Positions 26,854 through 35,225 of a DNA stretch of 64,000 nt are shown here, piece after piece. The stretch spans positions 1 through 64,000 of the forward strand of contig NZ_CAJTYX010000016.1 of NCBI RefSeq assembly GCF_910583865.1. The letters are read 5' to 3'. Position 1 is the first letter of the stretch, and every line of letters starts with the position of its first letter. The notes beneath the pieces were generated by a model that did not search any database, had not been told where the DNA came from, and worked only from the letters and a program-made list of their open reading frames with translations. Origin of the DNA: an uncultured Muribaculum sp. (lineage in GTDB: Bacteria; Bacteroidota; Bacteroidia; Bacteroidales; Muribaculaceae). Both the position numbers and the translations under genes were made by a program.

Positions 26854-28803
26854 TTACTTGACGGCTACTTTCTTGCCGTTGATGATATATATGCCGGCGG
26901 GGAGATTTTCGGCATCCGGCATGCGTATGCCCTGGAGGTTGTATACAACCTTTGCAGCGCCTTCAACGTCGGAGGCTATGCCGTCGACGCCGGTTGTGCT
27001 CATATCAAGGGCCACGTTGTGGTCGCCTGTGACTGTGAACGAGAAGTTGCCGTCGGCATCGGCGCTTACCGGCTTGCCGTCGACGTTACACTTGATGGTC
27101 TTTCCATCATCGGCGGTAGCGGGAATAATCTTCACCGTAGATCCCTTGAAGAGCGACATGCTCGACCAGTCGGCCACGGCACGTGTGTCCACCTCCACGG
27201 CGATCTTCGATTCATCTACAGCCTCCGACAGCGTAACGGCCACAGTGGCCTTCTCCGGCTGCTCGTAGAAGATACGCAGGATATCGCCATCGGTCATGGC
27301 AGGCTGTCCTTCATAATCATAGTTCCTCATGATAATATATGACAGTTCTTCGGCATCCTTATCGTTGAACGATATGAAAGGAGACCATGGCATGTAACCG
27401 TCAGGAATAGGATCAGGATGTTTGACATTTATATCCATCTGCATGGAGAGGTCACTGTAGCAATAGTTGAACACGTTGATCCCGCTCTCCACGGTCATCT
27501 CGCCAAAGACCTTGCTGCCATACGTCTCTTTGAAAACCAGGTTCTTAATTGAATTCACAGCAGCAGGATCGACCCATATAAACAATTTTGTATCAGGTTC
27601 TTTCACCGCAGACGTGATATACATCTTGTCTCCCTTCTTTATAGTGAAATTACCACCCAGCTGGGTAGATTCATTATCACCATTTACAATGCGCACACTC
27701 TTTATGATATTGCCTTCGGTAGGCTCGACATAAAATGAAGTGCCATACTTACTCTCTTTCAGGGTTACTTCATTTACACCGGCAACAAGTTCCATAAGAG
27801 TGCCACCCCACTTACCACCATTATAGACATTTACGCGTGCCGGATCATCTACATTAACCTCAAATACAAAGTTTTCAAAGGCATAACCCTTGATCTCAAA
27901 GGTATAAGGCTGATCGATGACACCATCCCAATAGGTTTTCTGAGTCGAAATCCCGTTTACGAGGATATCCTCCACATTATAATCCGTGGTATTAAGATTC
28001 ATCCTCAAAGAAGTTCCGGCATGCACCTGTACACCTTCAAAGAAATTACCCTCAAGATTGGACTGATCATTGTAATTAACGAATCCCAAGAACGCGCCTT
28101 CCAAGCCTTCAGGAACTACGATTTTCACAAGATAATCTTCATCAGGGAAATTAGCAGCAATCTCTATTTTGTCACCATCTTTTACGTCTACCTGATATTG
28201 ACCATACACCTTCTCGACTTTTTCCCCATTGAGCTTTACAAAATTGATAGGATATGCAGGAGAGTTAGCAACTATCTTAATCTGGTTTTCGGTTGCCGGA
28301 TCAAACTTGACAGTCTGAGAGCCAGAGGTCAATGTGAGATCTCCTCCTAAACCGCCCTTACGAGAAACTCGAACTTTTGAGGGATCGTCAATTGTAATCT
28401 CGACTGACGACGTACGCACCTCATCAAGATTCATCGTAGAGATCACATACACATATCCATCGGAATAGGAACTTATCGACGTGCTCCACGAATCGTTTAT
28501 GGAGTAGGTTTGCTCTACGTCATCTTTCTTCACGGAAGCAATAGCGTAGCCTTCCTTAGCCTTTACATAGGCATAAACGTATTCGTCAGCGCCGACAGTT
28601 ACTACATTGACATCCTGAACAGGATCTACGAGAGGAGTCTCCACATACCCTCCAGTCGATGTCTCATCGTCCCATACATAAGTGCTGGACACGATATTTA
28701 CTGCAGCAGGGTTATCGACAATGAATGTCACCGATGCGGCATCGGCTGTTGAGGCAGAGGCCAAAGCCAATACCGATGCAAGAAATGAGTAAATCTTTTT
28801 CAT
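26854..28803 (-). CDS. Secreted repeat protein with T9SS-like C-terminal domain
   Basis: The 649-residue protein has a signal peptide ending near ADA (residue 23). At least four repeats of a beta module begin with a pattern V-x-x-x-V-D-[DN]-P-[AS]-x-V (FIVDNPAAVNI, ITIDDPSKVRV, VNVDDPARVNV, IWVDPAAVNS), each followed by about 100-120 residues with V/T-rich strands. The last 60 residues (VVYNLQGIRM...GIYIINGKKVAVK) are a sorting-type domain. No enzyme motif is seen and the family was not recognised. It heads the operon with the S8 protease and LRR genes; codon use is somewhat AT-richer than in its neighbours. Confidence 0.78.
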   Translation of the reverse strand: MKKIYSFLASVLALASASTADAASVTFIVDNPAAVNIVSSTYVWDDETSTGGYVETPLVDPVQDVNVVTVGADEYVYAYVKAKEGYAIASVKKDDVEQTYSINDSWSTSISSYSDGYVYVISTMNLDEVRTSSVEITIDDPSKVRVSRKGGLGGDLTLTSGSQTVKFDPATENQIKIVANSPAYPINFVKLNGEKVEKVYGQYQVDVKDGDKIEIAANFPDEDYLVKIVVPEGLEGAFLGFVNYNDQSNLEGNFFEGVQVHAGTSLRMNLNTTDYNVEDILVNGISTQKTYWDGVIDQPYTFEIKGYAFENFVFEVNVDDPARVNVYNGGKWGGTLMELVAGVNEVTLKESKYGTSFYVEPTEGNIIKSVRIVNGDNESTQLGGNFTIKKGDKMYITSAVKEPDTKLFIWVDPAAVNSIKNLVFKETYGSKVFGEMTVESGINVFNYCYSDLSMQMDINVKHPDPIPDGYMPWSPFISFNDKDAEELSYIIMRNYDYEGQPAMTDGDILRIFYEQPEKATVAVTLSEAVDESKIAVEVDTRAVADWSSMSLFKGSTVKIIPATADDGKTIKCNVDGKPVSADADGNFSFTVTGDHNVALDMSTTGVDGIASDVEGAAKVVYNLQGIRMPDAENLPAGIYIINGKKVAVK

Positions 28804-29141
28804 ATATAACTGATTAGTTTATAAAATTCACGCAATAGTTTTGAATACACGGAACAACATAGCACACACATCACGTTCCCTTTTTCAACAAAGACTTCCG
28901 ATACTGAAAAAGGATGCGCCCACGGGCATCTCCTCCTCGGTCGGAAAAGCGGTTTTGATTGCTCCCTGTAGAAAATATCACATTATGGCTGCAAAGTTAA
29001 TCATTTTTATTAATCACAAATAACAATCCATGATTTTATACACCAATTTTACATCACAAAAACATCGCTTGCCGCCTTGATATTGTATGGATGGCAAACG
29101 ATGCATGGCTGAAAGCCCATTACATCTTCATCACACCGGAG
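28804..29141 (-). promoter_or_regulatory. Intergenic region with -7 box, long leader and a possible attenuator-like hairpin pair
   Basis: The minus strand carries TAACTTTG at 28992-28999, giving a leader of about 180 nt for the DDP-repeat gene. In that leader a short GC-rich stem (28913-28930) runs straight into CTTTTT, and the same T-run can pair instead in a 9-bp stem (28879-28887 with 28905-28913). The right-hand part holds the terminator of the HD gene (29056-29102). Confidence 0.5.
29056..29102 (-). terminator. Terminator of the spoT/HD-phosphohydrolase operon
   Basis: On the minus strand ATCGTTTGCC pairs with GGCAAGCGAT (one T-G wobble, 19-nt loop) and is followed by GTTTTTGTG. It lies 40 bp after the HD gene stop. 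Confidence 0.65.
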
Positions 29142-31178
29142 CTATTTTTTCAGTTCGGGATAGCTGACGCGGGCATGGTACATGGTGCGCAGGCGCTCGA
29201 TGAAGGCCTGCTTGATGATATTCACGTCGCGGAATGACAGCGGCGACTCGTTGTGGAGCCCGTCGGCGATTTGGCCGTCGATGATGCGGTTGACAAGCGC
29301 CGTTATCGACTCTTCGGAGTGGTCTTTCAGCGACCGTGATGCCGCCTCGACGGCATCGGCCATCATCAGTATCGATGTCTCGCGCGACTGGGGGTTAGGC
29401 CCGGGATAGGTGAAGGGCGCCTCATCGACCTCCTCGCCGGGGTGGGCGTTGACATACGTGTTATAGAAGTACTTTGCCTTCCCCTTGCCATGGTGCTGGC
29501 TGATGAAATCGCGCACCACCTGAGGCAGTTTCGACTTCTCGGCACGACGGAGGCCGTCGGTCACGTGGCCTATCACTATGCGTGCGCTCTGCATGGGGTT
29601 GAGGGCGTCGTGTGGATTCACGCCATGCTGGTTTTCGGTAAAGAACGCCGGATTGTCGATCTTGCCGATGTCGTGGTAGAGAGCGCCCGTACGCACAAGC
29701 TGCACGTTGGCACCCACGCGGTGGGCCGCCTCGGAGGCGAGGTTGCTCACCTGCATAGAATGCTGGAACGTGCCCGGACACTCCTGGGAAAGCTCGCGCA
29801 GCAGCGGACTGTTGACGTCGGACAGCTCCACGAGAGTTACCGTAGAGGTGAACCCGAACACCTTCTCAAGCACGAACACGAGCACGTAGGCAAACGAGAT
29901 GAGCACGGCGTTGATGCCGAACGCTCCGAACATGCGCGTGTTGATCTTATCGATAGTGCCTGCCTGCATCACCTCCACTCCCACATAGGCCAGACAGTAG
30001 GCCAGGAAGATGAAGAGTGCGCAACGCACGAGCTGCGAGCGTTTGTTAAGCTCCTTGAGCGAGCATATGGCCGTGATACCGGCTATCCACTGCACGTAAA
30101 TGAACTCAAGGGGGAAGGCGCTTACAAGCGTGCAGAGCATTATCTCGGTGATATACACGAAAAATGCCGTGCGCCCGTCGAAGAACACCACCATGAGTAT
30201 GGGCACTATGGTGAACGGCACCATATAGAGACCGCACGTCAGGCTGTCGCCCATGAGATAGGCCATGAGGAGGAAGCCGGTGACAAGCGTCATGATAAAC
30301 ACTATGGCCCTGTTGTCGGAGAATGTGCGCCGCCGGAAATAGAGCAGGAAGCAGTAAAGTGCAGTGAAGATAATTATGACGTACAGTATCTGCCCCAGCA
30401 CGGGATAGTAGTGCGAATCCACCTGCGACGGCGATTTCTGGCTTGCGATTTTCTCATACGTGCGCAGCAGCGAGTAAAGCTCGGGGGTCACCACGTCGCC
30501 CTTGTCGATGATGCGTTCCCCTTGTTGTATCACCCCGCGCGGAGCCATGGCTCTCTGCAGGGCCTCGCCGCGCAGACGATTGGTGGCGGCTGTGTCGCAT
30601 ATGATATTGCTCACCAGAAACTGCGACATGGCGGTGCGCTCTATGGCAGCGCGATACTCGTCACCCTCAAAGAGGCTGTCGATAGCCGCATAGGCGGCAC
30701 GCGCCGACAAGAGCGTGGAGGTCGGCATCGACATGGCCGTGTTGTCGTGGATGAAACGTATCTGCGGCAGCCTCCCGGAGCGTATCTGCTGGTAGGTCTC
30801 CTGGTCGACTATGCCGTTGTCGAGCACCTTGCGCAACGCGTTGATCAGCTTGTTGCGTTCGAGCGGCGACAAACTCAGGTCTGTGGCGTTGACACGTGTG
30901 GCATATGCGGCCTGGGCCTGCTTCTCGCGGGAGATGTCGCGCACATACACAGGCACGAAAGAGGCGTCGATGCTGTCGAGCACCCTCTGTGCGCTCACAC
31001 TGTCGAGATATACCGGCATGTCAGCGGGCGCAGTAAGCAGGCTGTAAGCCCAGGGCTTCCCCATCTCGTAATGGTAGGAATGACGGCCCTTCCTCGGAAG
31101 CAGCCACACGACTATGATGACCGCCGCGACAAAGAGCGCGGCACGGAGCAGATTGTATGAGTTGAATATACGACCCAT
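29142..31178 (-). CDS. 7TM-HD family cyclic-di-nucleotide phosphohydrolase (PgpH/YqfF type)
   Basis: The 678-residue protein has one N-terminal membrane helix, an extracellular helical domain to about residue 250, a bundle of about seven membrane helices (255-460), and a cytoplasmic HD domain. The HD signature is GALYHDIGKIDNPAFF near 500, with HVTDGLRRAEK and FISQHHGKGK further on. Family members such as Listeria PgpH hydrolyse c-di-AMP. It lies 19 bp downstream of the (p)ppGpp synthetase gene, pairing two nucleotide-messenger enzymes in one operon. Confidence 0.9.
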   Translation of the reverse strand: MGRIFNSYNLLRAALFVAAVIIVVWLLPRKGRHSYHYEMGKPWAYSLLTAPADMPVYLDSVSAQRVLDSIDASFVPVYVRDISREKQAQAAYATRVNATDLSLSPLERNKLINALRKVLDNGIVDQETYQQIRSGRLPQIRFIHDNTAMSMPTSTLLSARAAYAAIDSLFEGDEYRAAIERTAMSQFLVSNIICDTAATNRLRGEALQRAMAPRGVIQQGERIIDKGDVVTPELYSLLRTYEKIASQKSPSQVDSHYYPVLGQILYVIIIFTALYCFLLYFRRRTFSDNRAIVFIMTLVTGFLLMAYLMGDSLTCGLYMVPFTIVPILMVVFFDGRTAFFVYITEIMLCTLVSAFPLEFIYVQWIAGITAICSLKELNKRSQLVRCALFIFLAYCLAYVGVEVMQAGTIDKINTRMFGAFGINAVLISFAYVLVFVLEKVFGFTSTVTLVELSDVNSPLLRELSQECPGTFQHSMQVSNLASEAAHRVGANVQLVRTGALYHDIGKIDNPAFFTENQHGVNPHDALNPMQSARIVIGHVTDGLRRAEKSKLPQVVRDFISQHHGKGKAKYFYNTYVNAHPGEEVDEAPFTYPGPNPQSRETSILMMADAVEAASRSLKDHSEESITALVNRIIDGQIADGLHNESPLSFRDVNIIKQAFIERLRTMYHARVSYPELKK

Positions 31179-31197
31179 CGATCAATGAATTAGGGAG

Positions 31198-33468
31198 TTA
31201 TTCGAGATGATTTACACGTGCGGCACGCTGCACCCCGCGGATGTTCTTCAACTTGGCACACAGATCGGTGATCACTTTGGTGTCATGCACGCGCACCGAC
31301 AGATCGCAGTGGAACACCTCCTTCTCGGCCTCGATGTCGAGCTTGCGTATATCGATGGCAAGGTGCATCGATATCATCTGTATGATTTCCTGAAGGATGC
31401 CGAAACGGTCAATCCCCTCTATGCGCACCTCGGCAAGGAAAAGCCCCTGCTGCTCGGCCCAACGGGTGTTGAGGATACGTTTGCCATAGCTCGCCTTCAG
31501 CACCGACGCACGAGGGCATGAAAGAGCGTGCAGCTCGACCTCGCCATCGTCGTTGACCCATCCCATCACGTCGTCGCCGGGCACGGGGCTGCAGCAATCG
31601 CAAAGCTTGAAGTTATTGCCGTTTTTCTCATCGCATTGGAGCACATACGTCTCCTTGATATTGATTTCAGGTTTTACGGGAGCCGTCCCGGCAATCTGGA
31701 GCTGCGACTTCTTGCCCTTAAGCGGACGCAGTATCTTTGACAGAATCGATGATGATGCCGGCCGGAGAATCTTCACAAGATGTTCGGGCAAAACCGTCTC
31801 ACCACGCCCAAGTGCAGTGAAAAGCGCCTCGCGATTATCGTAGCGAAGAGTGCCAAGCACCTTTGTTATCACGTCGTTATTGTCCGTTATGCCGTTGTCC
31901 GAAAGGTATTTTTCATATATCTCACGTCCTTTTTCAATCACCGGCGCCATCTCCTTGCGCATCAACTGGCGCAGGCGCGATTTGGCCTTGGCGGTGGCAA
32001 GATAATTGACCCAATCGGGTTTGGGTGTCTGCGACTGCGACGTCAGAACCTCCACCTGATCGCCGGAATGCAGACGATGGCTGAGCGGCACCAGTTTGTG
32101 GTTGACCTTTCCGGCTATGCAATGCATGCCTATCTCGCTGTGAAGCTCGAATGCCACGTCGAGCACTGTAGAATTGTTGGGGAGCGTAAGCAGTTCGCCC
32201 TTGGGCGTGAACACCACGATTTCCGAAGCGAACAAGTTAAGTTTCAGCGTATCCAGGAAGTCGATGGCATTAGGCTCAGGATTATCGAGGATGTCCTTGA
32301 TGGTAGAAAGCCAGGCGTTAAGCTCGCTCTCCTCATCGCCCTCGCCGATCTTGTATTTCCAATGGGCGGCGAATCCAAGCTCGGCGATCTCATCCATGCG
32401 TCGCGAGCGTATCTGCACCTCGATCCAGTTGCCGTCTGGACCCATCACCGTGAGATGTAGGGCCTGGTATCCGTTGGCCTTCGGATTGCTGATCCAGTCG
32501 CGGGTGCGCTCGGGATGCAGCCGGTAGATGTCTGTAATGGCCGAGTATATCTGCCAGCATATCGACTTTTCCTTTGTCGGGTCGTCGCAGTCGAATATGA
32601 TGCGCATGGCATAGAGGTCGTAGACCTCCTCGAAAGGCACATGCTTCGTCTCCATCTTGCGCCATATGGAGTAGACCGACTTAAGGCGTGCCTTGGCCTC
32701 GTATTTCAGCCCCATTCCCACAAGCTTTTCCTTGATAGGCTCCGAGAAGTCGTTGTAGACGGCCGAACGGCGTGCCTCCGAGGCACTTATCTGCCGGCTG
32801 ATGCGCTCATATGCGGCCGGATGCTCGTATTTGAAGCTCAGATCCTCAAGTTCCGTCTTTATGGCGAACAGGCCGAGGCGGTGAGCCAGGGGAGCGTATA
32901 TATATAATGTCTCGCCGGCTATCTTATACTGCTTGTTGGGCGACATGGACCCGAGAGTGCGCATGTTGTGCAGACGGTCGGCCATCTTTATCAGCACTAC
33001 GCGTATGTCCTCGCTCATGGTGAGGAGCAACTTGCGGAAATTCTCGGCCTGAGCCGATGCCTTATCGCCGAATATGCCTCCTGAAATCTTGGTCAGACCC
33101 GCCACGAGCTGCGCTATCTTCTTGCCGAAATGCTGCTCGATATCCTCCACAGTATATTCGGTGTCCTCCACCACGTCGTGAAGCAGGGCCGCGCATATCG
33201 ACGTGGAGCCAAGTCCGATCTCCTGGCTGGCAATCTTGGCCACTGCTATTGGATGAAGGATATACGGCTCCCCCGAGCGACGCCGTATACCCTTGTGGGC
33301 TTCCTTGGCAAAACGGAAGGCGCGCTCTATTATCTCTACTTTCTTCCGGTGGTTGCTCGACAGGTAGCCGTTGAGCACGTCCTGGAATTCGGCTTCGACC
33401 ATGCGATCCTCCTCTTCGGGAGTGAGCTGGTGCGGTGTTTTCGTTGACATGGGACTGGTTGAAGTCAT
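31198..33468 (-). CDS. spoT: Bifunctional (p)ppGpp synthetase/hydrolase (RelA/SpoT family)
   Basis: The 756-residue protein has the full long-RSH layout: an HD hydrolase domain with HDVVEDTEYT near residue 90, a synthetase domain containing YALRIIFDC-like sequence (YDLYAMRIIFDCDD near 285), a TGS domain (VFTPKGELLTLPNNSTVLDVA near 415), a zinc-finger-like segment (KLCDCCSPVPGDDVMG) and a C-terminal ACT domain. The intact hydrolase motif suggests it both makes and degrades the alarmone. The first ATG at 33468 is used here; a second at 33450 is possible. It has its own promoter divergent from patB. Confidence 0.96.
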   Translation of the reverse strand: MTSTSPMSTKTPHQLTPEEEDRMVEAEFQDVLNGYLSSNHRKKVEIIERAFRFAKEAHKGIRRRSGEPYILHPIAVAKIASQEIGLGSTSICAALLHDVVEDTEYTVEDIEQHFGKKIAQLVAGLTKISGGIFGDKASAQAENFRKLLLTMSEDIRVVLIKMADRLHNMRTLGSMSPNKQYKIAGETLYIYAPLAHRLGLFAIKTELEDLSFKYEHPAAYERISRQISASEARRSAVYNDFSEPIKEKLVGMGLKYEAKARLKSVYSIWRKMETKHVPFEEVYDLYAMRIIFDCDDPTKEKSICWQIYSAITDIYRLHPERTRDWISNPKANGYQALHLTVMGPDGNWIEVQIRSRRMDEIAELGFAAHWKYKIGEGDEESELNAWLSTIKDILDNPEPNAIDFLDTLKLNLFASEIVVFTPKGELLTLPNNSTVLDVAFELHSEIGMHCIAGKVNHKLVPLSHRLHSGDQVEVLTSQSQTPKPDWVNYLATAKAKSRLRQLMRKEMAPVIEKGREIYEKYLSDNGITDNNDVITKVLGTLRYDNREALFTALGRGETVLPEHLVKILRPASSSILSKILRPLKGKKSQLQIAGTAPVKPEINIKETYVLQCDEKNGNNFKLCDCCSPVPGDDVMGWVNDDGEVELHALSCPRASVLKASYGKRILNTRWAEQQGLFLAEVRIEGIDRFGILQEIIQMISMHLAIDIRKLDIEAEKEVFHCDLSVRVHDTKVITDLCAKLKNIRGVQRAARVNHLE

Positions 33469-33510
33469 AGTAATCGGATATGGCGGAAAGCCTGTGGGTA
33501 TTGTAGTTTA

Positions 33511-33518
33511 CAAATTTA
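33511..33518 (-). promoter_or_regulatory. -7 box for spoT
   Basis: The minus strand reads TAAATTTG, 42 bp before the spoT start codon. It lies back to back with the patB box at 33553-33560 in a 132-bp divergent region. Confidence 0.6.
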
Positions 33519-33552
33519 GCGTATTTACACAAAAGTTGGCACAAAAAAGTGC

Positions 33553-33560
33553 TATATTTG
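33553..33560 (+). promoter_or_regulatory. -7 box for patB
   Basis: TATATTTG matches TAnnTTTG, 40 bp before the patB ATG. Confidence 0.6.
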
Positions 33561-33600
33561 CGCAAAATATGGCCTACACCCTCTTAGAAAGCAATCACCA

Positions 33601-34797
33601 ATGGGAAAATACGATTTTGACAAAGTAATAGACCGCCATGGTTCGGGAGCGCTCAAGGTTGACGCATTAAGTGAATTTTTCGGTCGCCAAGACCTCAAGG
33701 GACTCTGGGTGGCCGACATGGACTTCGCCGTGTCACCACGCATACAGGAAGTACTTGTCGAACGCATGCGCCATCCTATTTACGGCTATGGAGCGGTGAG
33801 TCCGACCTATTGGCAATCAATCACCGACTGGCTGTGGCACCGCCATGGATGGCAGGTGTCGCGCGAGGAACTTACCTATATCCCCGGCGTGGTGAAAGGG
33901 ATAGCCTATGCCGTCAACTTCTTCTCGCGTCCGGGAGACAAAATCGTGATACAGCCGCCCGTCTACCACCCGTTCAAGATGGTAATCGAAGGGAACGGCC
34001 GTGTAGTGGCCAACAATCCGCTCATCTGTCGCGGAGACTCTTATGAAATGGACATCGACGGACTCGAACACATCTTCGCCGAAGAGCATCCGACGATGAT
34101 GATACTCTGCAATCCTCACAATCCCATAGGCATACAGTGGGACGAGGACACTCTGCGACGCGTGGGCGAACTTGCCTGCCGCTACGGAGTGACTGTGGTC
34201 AGCGACGAAATCCATGGCGACCTCGTCCTATACGGCAAGCCCCACTACCCGTTCGCATCGGTCAGCGAAGAGGCCGCACGTGTGGCCGTCACTCTCGGCG
34301 CGCCATCAAAGACATTCAACATCGCCGGCCTGGTCAGCTCCTGGGTGGTGGTGAAAAACAAGAAACTGCGTGAGCCGTTCTACGCATGGCTCGCCGCCAA
34401 CGAGTTCGATTCGCCCACATTCATCGCCACCATCGCCACCGAGGCGGCCTACCGCTACGGCGAGGACTGGCTCGACGAGTGCCTTGCCTACATCGAGGGT
34501 TCAATCGACGAGACAGCGGCCATTATTTCCGACACAATGCCGGGGTTGAGGATGATACGTCCGGCGGCGTCTTTCCTGGCATGGCTCGACTGCCGAGGAC
34601 TCGGACTCGACCACGATTCCCTGCAAGACCTGTTTATCAACAAGGCGCACCTTGCCCTCAACGATGGAGCCATGTTCGGCACGGAAGGCACGGGATTCAT
34701 GCGTCTCAATCTCGGCTCCCCTCGATGCATCATCCGTGAAGCCCTCTCCTCGCTCGCCCTATCACTGGCACCAGTCCACGCCGACCGCCGGCCATGA
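33601..34797 (+). CDS. patB: PatB/MalY family cystathionine beta-lyase (C-S lyase)
   Basis: The 398-residue PLP enzyme belongs to aminotransferase class I/II, MalY/PatB branch, which cleaves cystathionine or cysteine S-conjugates to a thiol, pyruvate and ammonia. Features are WVADMDFAVSPRIQEVL near residue 38, CNPHNPIG near 163, VVSDEIHGDLV near 200 and the PLP-lysine segment LGAPSKTFNIAGL with Lys near 240. It lies about 430 bp from metY, another sulfur amino acid enzyme, on the opposite strand. Use in methionine synthesis or in thiol release is equally possible. Confidence 0.9.
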   Translation: MGKYDFDKVIDRHGSGALKVDALSEFFGRQDLKGLWVADMDFAVSPRIQEVLVERMRHPIYGYGAVSPTYWQSITDWLWHRHGWQVSREELTYIPGVVKGIAYAVNFFSRPGDKIVIQPPVYHPFKMVIEGNGRVVANNPLICRGDSYEMDIDGLEHIFAEEHPTMMILCNPHNPIGIQWDEDTLRRVGELACRYGVTVVSDEIHGDLVLYGKPHYPFASVSEEAARVAVTLGAPSKTFNIAGLVSSWVVVKNKKLREPFYAWLAANEFDSPTFIATIATEAAYRYGEDWLDECLAYIEGSIDETAAIISDTMPGLRMIRPAASFLAWLDCRGLGLDHDSLQDLFINKAHLALNDGAMFGTEGTGFMRLNLGSPRCIIREALSSLALSLAPVHADRRP

Positions 34798-34917
34798 AAG
34801 GCAAACAACGGGTAGACAAGGGCAGGCGTCCCCTGACACAGCATTCCACAATCCATAGTGAGCCAAGCGATTTTACTGGCATATTTACGTAGTTTTCACA
34901 GTTTTTATGGCGTGGAA

Positions 34918-34949
34918 TTTGGCGGATAGATTAATTTGACATAAATTTG
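34918..34949 (+). promoter_or_regulatory. Perfect Bacteroidetes promoter in the patB-metY gap
   Basis: TTTG at 34918-34921, a 20-nt spacer, and TAAATTTG at 34942-34949 match the housekeeping consensus in both boxes and spacing. It points right, away from patB and toward the 3' end of metY, where no known gene starts. Confidence 0.7.
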
Positions 34950-34957
34950 CCCGTTGA

Positions 34958-35080
34958 ATGAAAAATCAATCACTTGTGCGGCCTACATTCACGCACATGA
35001 TTTTTCCAATGATTTTGATTATATCCCAAATCTCCACTTTTAATAATCGTTTCGATAACTGGAAAGCGCCGGGCCTGTGA
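34958..35080 (+). CDS. Possible 40-codon small ORF or leader-type ORF
   Basis: The ATG lies 8 bp after the -7 box, so translation would start at or close to the transcript 5' end. The 40-residue product has a hydrophobic middle (MIFPMILIISQ) and a polar end (FNNRFDNWKAPGL). The stop codon falls inside the loop of the downstream 13-bp hairpin. The layout recalls a leader peptide with an attenuator, but nothing follows on this strand. It could equally be a non-coding RNA of about 140 nt. Confidence 0.35.
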   Translation: MKNQSLVRPTFTHMIFPMILIISQISTFNNRFDNWKAPGL

Positions 35081-35094
35081 AGGTCCGGCGCTTT
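35063..35094. terminator. Strong hairpin between patB and metY
   Basis: AAAGCGCCGGGCC pairs with GGTCCGGCGCTTT (13 bp, one G-T wobble, 6-nt loop). It could end the small plus-strand transcript and, from the other side, metY. The U-tracts are short on both strands. Confidence 0.6.
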
Positions 35095-35225
35095 CGCAGA
35101 TTATTCAACAAAGTCAAGTGTCATATCCCCATTGGTAAATCAGTATATAACGATGTAATTGGAAAAACTTATTCATACGTAGCTTAAAGAGTAAGCGTAC
35201 GGGCATCAATCACGCGCCTGCGGTC

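Larger units (their letters stand above)
34798..35225 (+). other. Gene-poor region holding a small predicted transcription unit
   Basis: No long gene is present. The left 120 bp shows nothing clear. A full promoter at 34918-34949, a possible 40-codon ORF at 34958-35080 and a 13-bp stem at 35063-35094 form one small unit. The right 130 bp up to the metY stop is AT-rich and without visible structure. Confidence 0.6.

Noticed and set aside
29442..31160. A 572-codon open frame on the plus strand opposite the HD-phosphohydrolase gene
   Set aside because: It is a mirror of the real gene in this GC-rich DNA: His/Val/Glu-rich product, no family motifs, no promoter, while the minus-strand frame has clear HD motifs.
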